Assembly (NCBI GenBank): GCA_963596015.1
Contig: CAVBJS010000055.1
Location: 1-17,874, forward strand
Source of the DNA: CAG-791 sp963596015
GTDB taxonomy: Bacteria; Bacillota; Clostridia; Lachnospirales; Lachnospiraceae
Reading direction: 5' to 3'
Length of the DNA: 17,874 nt
In this document: one piece after another, positions 14,229 to 17,874 of the stretch
How the letters are laid out: each line of letters begins with the position of its first letter
Position numbering within the stretch: the stretch's first letter is position 1
Program-made: the position numbers and the translations under genes
The notes under the pieces: generated by a model
Database searches by the model: none
Told to the model about the DNA's origin: nothing
Seen by the model: the letters and a program-made list of their open reading frames with translations, nothing else

Positions 14229-14241
14229 GAACAAGTGTTCG
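14229..14241 (-). promoter_or_regulatory. LexA-binding SOS box of recA
   Basis: CGAACACTTGTTC on the minus strand matches the Gram-positive LexA/DinR operator CGAAC-N4-GTTC. It lies between the -10 element and the SD, where bound LexA would block transcription. Confidence 0.9.
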
Positions 14242-14251
14242 TTTGTTATTC

Positions 14252-14279
14252 AGTATAACATACTTTCTTTAAATCGCAA
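14252..14279 (-). promoter_or_regulatory. recA promoter
   Basis: TTGCGA (14279-14274) and TATACT (14257-14252) are separated by 16 bp on the minus strand, with the SOS box about 10 bp downstream of the -10. Probably drives recA, purO, AICAR formyltransferase and maf. Confidence 0.75.
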
Positions 14280-14512
14280 TGGCGAAATCAGAATTTTTGC
14301 AAAACATACTGCTGTCAGTTGCTGCTTTGTCGTCAGTCAAACAGATGTTCTGCCGTTTAACCGGCATCTGAGAAGCAACAGTTGCAGACATAAAATATAT
14401 ATCAAAAAAATATGCTGAAATAAAATGTGAAAAGATTAAAGCGATACGCTACCGTAAAAGACGCACTCTTACGAGCCATTTTACGAAAAGACTGTCCTAG
14501 GACAGAAATCAG
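14280..14512. other. Non-coding stretch upstream of recA
   Basis: No convincing gene. It contains a CAGATG/CATCTG inverted repeat (14342-14370) and a perfect 14-bp palindrome CTGTCCTAGGACAG (14492-14505) close to the terminator that follows. AT-rich sequence separates these. Confidence 0.4.
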
Positions 14513-14543
14513 AAAAGCCGCCTTCAGTATAGCTGAGGGCGGC
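14513..14543 (-). terminator. Minus-strand rho-independent terminator
   Basis: GCCGCCTTCAG (14517-14527) and CTGAGGGCGGC (14533-14543) form an 11-bp stem with one G-T pair and loop TATAG. On the minus strand it is followed by TTTT. The plus strand has no T run, so it faces left. The transcript it ends must come from the structured region or from the 15192-17517 operon. Confidence 0.85.
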
Positions 14544-14620
14544 GTCTGCTGTCAAATGCCTTGCGAGGTAAATTGCATTAACACTGCCTGGGATGTAACC
14601 GACAGGTTATTATAATTTAG

Positions 14621-14881
14621 TGTCGCCCGGCCATGCACCGGAGCGCGACAGATGTCTCGCACCATGCACTTTGCGCCGTTTTGCTTTTGATCTGCCTCTC
14701 GCCTGCGGATGGCACGGCCCGAACTCGCATCCCCGCCTGATGCGGGGATGCTCAGACATTACGGGCCTATCGGGCCCGCTCTGAAAGCGTGCCCGATACC
14801 ATCCTGCGGCTTCGATGCAGATCATGCAAAACTGGCGCGCAGTGCAAGGGATGCGAGCCATTCTGCCGCGCCCCGGTGCAT
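14621..14881 (-). ncRNA. Candidate structured non-coding RNA (long nested imperfect hairpin)
   Basis: Helices found by eye are all nested: 14633-14647 with 14867-14881 (14 of 15 pairs), 14656-14661 with 14852-14857, 14665-14677 with 14834-14846 (12 of 13 including one wobble), 14678-14684 with 14826-14832, 14688-14695 with 14817-14824, and 14707-14712 with 14799-14804. The end branches into 14716-14721/14762-14767 enclosing a perfect 10-bp hairpin (14727-14751), and 14769-14775/14791-14797. TGTCGC (14621-14626) can instead pair with GCGACA (14645-14650), competing with the outer helix. The block is GC-rich against its surroundings. The minus orientation is chosen because of the terminator at 14513-14543. 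A palindromic DNA element is the alternative. No SRP, tmRNA or RNase P signature is visible. Confidence 0.5.
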
Positions 14882-14931
14882 TACGTTTTGCGTTCTTCTA
14901 TCGATCTGTCCTCTGTAAATTCGTTCCTTAT

Positions 14932-15205
14932 AAACTGTAAAAATCGTTACAGTTCAGACATCGACCAGGCAACAGCCCCTGTACAATGACACACCCTAAA
15001 CAGTAAAAATCTTACAGTTCAGACACTGACCGAACGACAGCTCCTGGTACAGTGACACAACCTAAACCATAAAATCGTTGCAGTTCAGACACCGGCCGGA
15101 CGACAGCACCTGTACAATGACACACCCTAAACCGTAAAAATCTTACAGTTCAGACATCGGCCATGCGGCAAGTCCTGTACAGCGACACGCTCTAAACCGT
15201 AAATG
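14932..15205. repeat. Four 65-66-bp tandem repeats plus a partial fifth
   Basis: Units begin at 14932, 14998, 15064 and 15129 (66, 66, 65 and 65 bp), with a fragment from 15194. Each begins AAAC, then an A-rich GTAAAAATC part, TACAGTTCAGACA, a variable GC-rich middle, and ends TGTACARTGACACACCCT-like. Copy 1 can form CTGTAA-AAATCG-TTACAG. The partial fifth copy contains the stop codon and last residues of the 15192-15629 gene. There are no unique spacers, so this is not CRISPR. Confidence 0.9.
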
Positions 15206-15629
15206 TCATAAGTCCCAGTTTTGAGATCTGAATTTCTCTGATCAATATACCCTGTGCCTGCTTCTCTGTCGGTGTCAGGGCTGCCAGTTCCGCCAGCTTG
15301 ATCACTTTTTCCTTGTAATGAACGCTGTCTTTACCGCCAAAACCTTTGGACTGCACCGGTACATTTACCCGTACCTTTGTGCGCAGCTGCTCATAAACCT
15401 TATAGGCAAAATCACCGGGCTGCATATAATAAAAATGACTCTCAAAGGTAGTATCCGGCGAGATATCCTCCAACAGATATCGCTCGATAATGGTTTTGAG
15501 TTTAAAATTCACCATCTCATTTTCTATCATATCCCGGTAGGTATACAGCGCACCCGCATAGATGGTAGAGAGATCAAACATCACATATTTAAAATCGGAA
15601 TTCTCATTGGATCCTGCATATTCCAGCAT
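15192..15629 (-). CDS. Unrecognised 145-residue protein
   Basis: I do not recognise the family. The ATG at 15629 has GAGG at eight nt spacing; a longer TTG reading from 15677 would run through a strong hairpin and is unlikely. The protein is soluble-looking, with no signal peptide or membrane helix. The N-terminal half is acidic and aromatic (FKYVMFDLSTIYAG at about 13-26, then a stretch rich in E and I). The C-terminal half is basic (QLRTKVRVNVPVQSKGFGG at about 81-99). The last residues lie in the edge of the 65-bp tandem repeats. It is the third gene of a likely operon after the rhomboid-like and sigma-like genes, 125 bp behind the latter, with a hairpin between. Confidence 0.75.
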   Translation of the reverse strand: MLEYAGSNENSDFKYVMFDLSTIYAGALYTYRDMIENEMVNFKLKTIIERYLLEDISPDTTFESHFYYMQPGDFAYKVYEQLRTKVRVNVPVQSKGFGGKDSVHYKEKVIKLAELAALTPTEKQAQGILIREIQISKLGLMTFTV

Positions 15630-15658
15630 ATTCCGCACCTCTTTTTCTGCTATTGTAG

Positions 15659-15695
15659 AGACAGGCCGCCTGCTCAAGCAGATGGCGGCCTGTCT
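15659..15695. other. Strong 12-bp hairpin in the leader of the 145-residue protein gene
   Basis: AGACAGGCCGCC (15659-15670) pairs perfectly with GGCGGCCTGTCT (15684-15695), and the 13-nt loop holds TGCT/AGCA. In the gene's direction no T run follows. On the plus strand an A/T-rich stretch with seven T follows at a distance, but no plus-strand gene needs a terminator. It may stabilise or separate the messages of the two genes. Confidence 0.6.
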
Positions 15696-15754
15696 GTATA
15701 AATTTTTTTCTGACTATGTTCGTTCCGGTCTTGCCTTGAAATTTTACTGCATTC

Positions 15755-16501
15755 TTATTCACAATCCAGATCTTCGATCTTACCGCCGGAAAGTCGGATG
15801 GCTTCCCTGATCTGCTCAAGGTCCAGCTCTCCTTCCCCCGCTAACTCTTCCGCCGTCACTTTATGCCCAAGCGTCTCAGCCAGCTCCTTTGCTTTATCCG
15901 CCACCTTGTTGACCCGATCTTCTGTCTCTTTATTCTTCGCCTTCTCGTCCAGATTTTCTGCGATCAGATCCTCCATGGCATCCATGATCATTCTGCCCAG
16001 AGTTCCTTCCACCTCGCCCGGGCCCTCTAAGGGTGCCAGCATGGAGACGCCCCTTGTCAACGCCTCGTTGCCGGCGCCGATCAGATCTTCGATCAGCACA
16101 TCCTGTCCCACATAGAGTTTGGCGATATCCACTACGTTCTGCAGCAGCAGCTCCGCCAAACGCATCTGCGCCTGTCGCTCTCCCGCCATGGCAGAGAGCT
16201 TCAGCGCATCAAAAACAGACTCATCCGGCCTTTCGATGGCAGAAATGATCTCCAGATAATCCTCCAGATAGCTGTGCTCTTCCTCTGTCAGATATTCCTC
16301 ATAAGATAGCGTCTCATTAATGCCGATCTTAGAAGCGGAAAGGAAATTGCGCAGCTGTTCATCCTGCTCCTTTGTCAGATGCAGATCATCAAAAGCTTCC
16401 TTTATCTTTTCCTCTGTGGTGGTATTCTGATTTTTCTTGGCATCTGTCACCAGGGCCTGTAATCTTTCCAAAAAGATCCGTTCTCTTTCTGTATTGTCCA
16501 T
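15755..16501 (-). CDS. Degenerate sigma-70-like protein lacking region 4
   Basis: 248 acidic residues. The N-terminal 1-55 resembles sigma region 1.1 in being a short, charged helical domain. Residues 117-150 (ELLLQNVVDIAKLYVG, then DLIGAGNEALTRGV) align with sigma region 2.1-2.2, where housekeeping sigmas read RLVVSIAKKY and DLIQEGNIGL. Residues 160-180 occupy the place of regions 2.3-2.4, but the aromatic/basic promoter-melting motif is replaced by VEGTLGRMIMDAMEDLI. Residues 196-238 (ELAETLGHKVTAEELAGEG) look like region 3. The protein stops there, with no region 4 helix-turn-helix. It may bind core polymerase without recognising promoters; this is inference. The SD is AAAGGA, and a GCCGCAG hairpin lies just before it. 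It follows the rhomboid-like gene by 38 bp. Confidence 0.72.
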   Translation of the reverse strand: MDNTERERIFLERLQALVTDAKKNQNTTTEEKIKEAFDDLHLTKEQDEQLRNFLSASKIGINETLSYEEYLTEEEHSYLEDYLEIISAIERPDESVFDALKLSAMAGERQAQMRLAELLLQNVVDIAKLYVGQDVLIEDLIGAGNEALTRGVSMLAPLEGPGEVEGTLGRMIMDAMEDLIAENLDEKAKNKETEDRVNKVADKAKELAETLGHKVTAEELAGEGELDLEQIREAIRLSGGKIEDLDCE

Positions 16502-16515
16502 ATATTCCTTTCTAT

Positions 16516-16533
16516 GCCGCAGCCTGCTGCGGC
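16516..16533. other. Single H1-type hairpin before the sigma-like gene
   Basis: GCCGCAG (16516-16522) pairs with CTGCGGC (16527-16533) around CCTG. It closely resembles the H1 hairpin of the sigH array and likewise sits a few nt 5' of an SD. Confidence 0.65.
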
Positions 16534-16539
16534 CAAATC

Positions 16540-17517
16540 CTACTGGTTATCCAATGTCCGCACGGTACCGTCGGCATTCAGATCCTTCTTCCCCTTCACA
16601 TGCACATGGGTGAAAATATGCTCCTGGCAATACTCATAATTGCCCTCACATTTCGAGCAATAGCGAAACTCCAGGTTCGGCGCATCGATCTCTGTGCGTC
16701 CGCAGACCGCGCACCGGTGCATGGGGCCCACTCCCTTAACAGGGCGATAATGTCCATTCATCCGCTGGGCCGTAGCCTGGGCGCCGCCTGTTGCTCTCGC
16801 ACCCCCGTTTACCGCATTGCGGAAGGCTACCCTTCTCTTTATCTCCTTGGGAGAATATCTGCGAAGGTTCCGGGAGCGGAACCAGAAAACCAGGAAATTA
16901 AGCAGAGAACCGGCGATAGCGCACTTGTTCGGCATAGAATCCGCAAAGAATTCCACCACCAGCATCACTGCATAGGCAACCCCCAGCCATTTTACCTTTA
17001 CCGGGATAATATACATCAGCAGTACTCTGGCCTCCGGGAAGGTGACCGCATAAGCCAGAAAGATGGACATATTTACATAATAGGTAGAAAAACACAGTGC
17101 CAGCTGCATGAAATAAAGCTCCGGACCGAAAGCAGTTATCATCTGATGCCAGGTAGGCAGCAGATAGCTAAGTCCCATAGCGGCAAAGGCTGCAGCCACC
17201 GTAAAGAGAAAGCCGGAAAAAAGATACACATTATACCGGTAATCCCCCCATACTCTCTCCAGTGCCGTGCCGATGGAGTAATAAAAAAGCAGCATGATGA
17301 CGATGAAAAACAGATTACTGGAATCCGGCGGCACCAGGATCCAGGTAATGATCCGCCAAATCTGTCCATGTAAGATCGCATAGGGATTCAATGTCAGAAA
17401 ATTAAGGAAAGAACTGTTGATCCTCTCCAGCAGATATCCCACCGCATAGCATACGATCAAAACCAGCGAAAGGTTCGGTATAGCATATTTTGAAAATTTA
17501 CGTTCCCAGGAAGACAT
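16540..17517 (-). CDS. Rhomboid-like membrane protein with C-terminal zinc-ribbon, probably not a protease
   Basis: Start ATG at 17517 with GGAG about eight nt upstream gives 325 residues; a reading from 17562 has no SD. About six membrane helices lie between residues 12 and 212. Rhomboid-fold hallmarks are GQIWRIITWILVPP (51-64) and GTALERVWGDYRYNVYLFSG (83-102). The catalytic serine motif GxSG and the last-helix histidine are not seen (the corresponding helix reads IAGSLLNFLVFW), so it is probably a pseudo-rhomboid. A basic linker is followed by a metal-binding tail with CAVC (269-272), CSKC (287-290), C297 and H300. Such folds often bind or route membrane proteins. It heads the operon with the sigma-like gene. 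Confidence 0.78.
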   Translation of the reverse strand: MSSWERKFSKYAIPNLSLVLIVCYAVGYLLERINSSFLNFLTLNPYAILHGQIWRIITWILVPPDSSNLFFIVIMLLFYYSIGTALERVWGDYRYNVYLFSGFLFTVAAAFAAMGLSYLLPTWHQMITAFGPELYFMQLALCFSTYYVNMSIFLAYAVTFPEARVLLMYIIPVKVKWLGVAYAVMLVVEFFADSMPNKCAIAGSLLNFLVFWFRSRNLRRYSPKEIKRRVAFRNAVNGGARATGGAQATAQRMNGHYRPVKGVGPMHRCAVCGRTEIDAPNLEFRYCSKCEGNYEYCQEHIFTHVHVKGKKDLNADGTVRTLDNQ

Positions 17518-17588
17518 ATGAAGATCTCCATTCCGCAGACGCTGTGCACCGGAAGAAGCCAAAAGTAACTTTATACTGAGAAAGCCCT

Positions 17589-17620
17589 AAAAGATGCGCA
17601 TCGGATTTATATCCGATGCG
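17589..17620 (-). terminator. Minus-strand terminator upstream of the rhomboid-like gene
   Basis: CGCATCGGAT (17597-17606) pairs with ATCCGATGCG (17611-17620) around TTAT. On the minus strand CATCTTTT follows. It ends transcription entering from beyond the window about 70 nt before the rhomboid-like gene, or acts as an attenuator for it. Confidence 0.75.
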
Positions 17621-17874
17621 TTTACATCCGTTATCTTTTTTTGCAGCAGTCAGCTTTTTACATCCGTTATCCTTCGGACCTGAACTCGTTTACGGTGTCT
17701 GCATCGTAAAGAGTTCCCTCCCGCATAAGCTTTTGGGCTCATACGGATCTATTTCTTCCTGCCTGCTCTTCTTTGGCCTTAGCCGTAGTAAGTCAGGCTG
17801 TTCAGCTGTTAAGATTTCGGTGAACTACAACCAAGCTAAAGCTTGCTTGCTTCTTGCTTCTACCACTACTGCAT
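17621..17874 (-). other. Hairpin-rich region, candidate non-coding RNA or leader, running off the window
   Basis: No protein gene is recognisable. The hairpins are GAACTC/GAGTTC enclosing TTTACG/CGTAAA (17682-17716), CCGCATAAGC with GCTCATACGG around TTTTGG (17721-17746, with wobbles), and CAAGCT/AGCTTG near 17833. The 14-mer TTTACATCCGTTAT occurs twice (from 17621 and from 17657). The minus-strand terminator at 17589-17620 would end an RNA from here. Known classes (T-box, cobalamin, tmRNA, RNase P) were looked for and not matched. Confidence 0.4.

Noticed and set aside
14610..14861. An 83-codon minus-strand open frame across the structured block
   Set aside because: The product is arginine/cysteine-rich low-quality sequence, there is no convincing SD, and openness is explained by the GC-rich palindromic sequence.
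14621..14881. SRP RNA, tmRNA or RNase P RNA
   Set aside because: The conserved SRP GGAAGGAAGCAG tip, the tmRNA tag/T-arm and the RNase P GAGGAAAGUCC block are all absent in both orientations.
14932..15205. CRISPR array
   Set aside because: The 65-bp units are contiguous and similar throughout; there are no short identical repeats with unique spacers and no cas genes.
15659..15710. Plus-strand terminator with the 12-bp stem
   Set aside because: The T run starts eight nt after the stem and there is no plus-strand gene to terminate, so it is listed only as a hairpin.

Overview
The window looks like chromosomal DNA from an anaerobic Firmicute, most likely a gut Lachnospiraceae/Clostridia member. 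Evidence seen here: strong purine-rich Shine-Dalgarno (SD) sites, a Gram-positive SOS box (CGAAC-N4-GTTC) in front of recA, a sporulation-type sigma-H, mini-ribonuclease III, and a purine pathway whose last two steps are carried by separate proteins (stand-alone AICAR transformylase plus archaeal-type IMP cyclohydrolase). The genus is inference. All complete protein genes lie on the minus strand; the tRNA gene is on the plus strand.

Layout, left to right. 1-244: the end of an insertion sequence with the first 42 codons of its transposase and two 18-bp tandem direct repeats. 278-458: a complete tRNA-Leu(CAA) unit with promoter and terminator. 459-860: non-coding, with a bidirectional terminator and a puzzling open extension behind glmM. 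861-3474: glmM and glf (cell-envelope sugar metabolism), separated by a hairpin cluster. 3784-9170: sigH, rlmB, mrnC, cysS, cysE and ispF, in the conserved Bacillus-like order (ispF-cysE-cysS-mrnC-rlmB-sigH in transcription order) but without gltX and yacP. 9354-10223: an MscS-type channel. 10391-14210: recA, purO-type IMP cyclohydrolase, AICAR transformylase and maf, apparently read from the SOS-controlled recA promoter. 14211-15191: about 1 kb without a protein gene, holding a roughly 250-nt fully nested imperfect hairpin and four 65-66-bp tandem repeats. 15192-17517: a likely three-gene operon encoding a rhomboid-like membrane protein with a zinc-ribbon tail, a degenerate sigma-70-like protein and an unrecognised 145-residue protein. 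17518-17874: a terminator and more hairpin-rich sequence.

The least ordinary content is outside the housekeeping genes. (1) A family of hairpin-cluster elements (2217-2369, a 137-bp tandem array at 4461-4797, a decayed copy near 9183-9270 and a single hairpin at 16516-16533) lies just 5' of the ribosome-binding sites of glmM, sigH, ispF and the sigma-like gene. Stems differ while apical loops stay the same, and one stem shows compensatory changes between copies. (2) The structured block at 14621-14881 looks like an undescribed non-coding RNA or a long palindromic element, with a minus-strand terminator beyond it. (3) The sigma-like protein keeps the sigma region 2/3 framework but has lost the promoter-melting aromatic/basic residues and the whole of region 4, and it is encoded with a rhomboid-like protein lacking catalytic residues. 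No RNA folding or database search could be run; these readings rest on inspection by eye.
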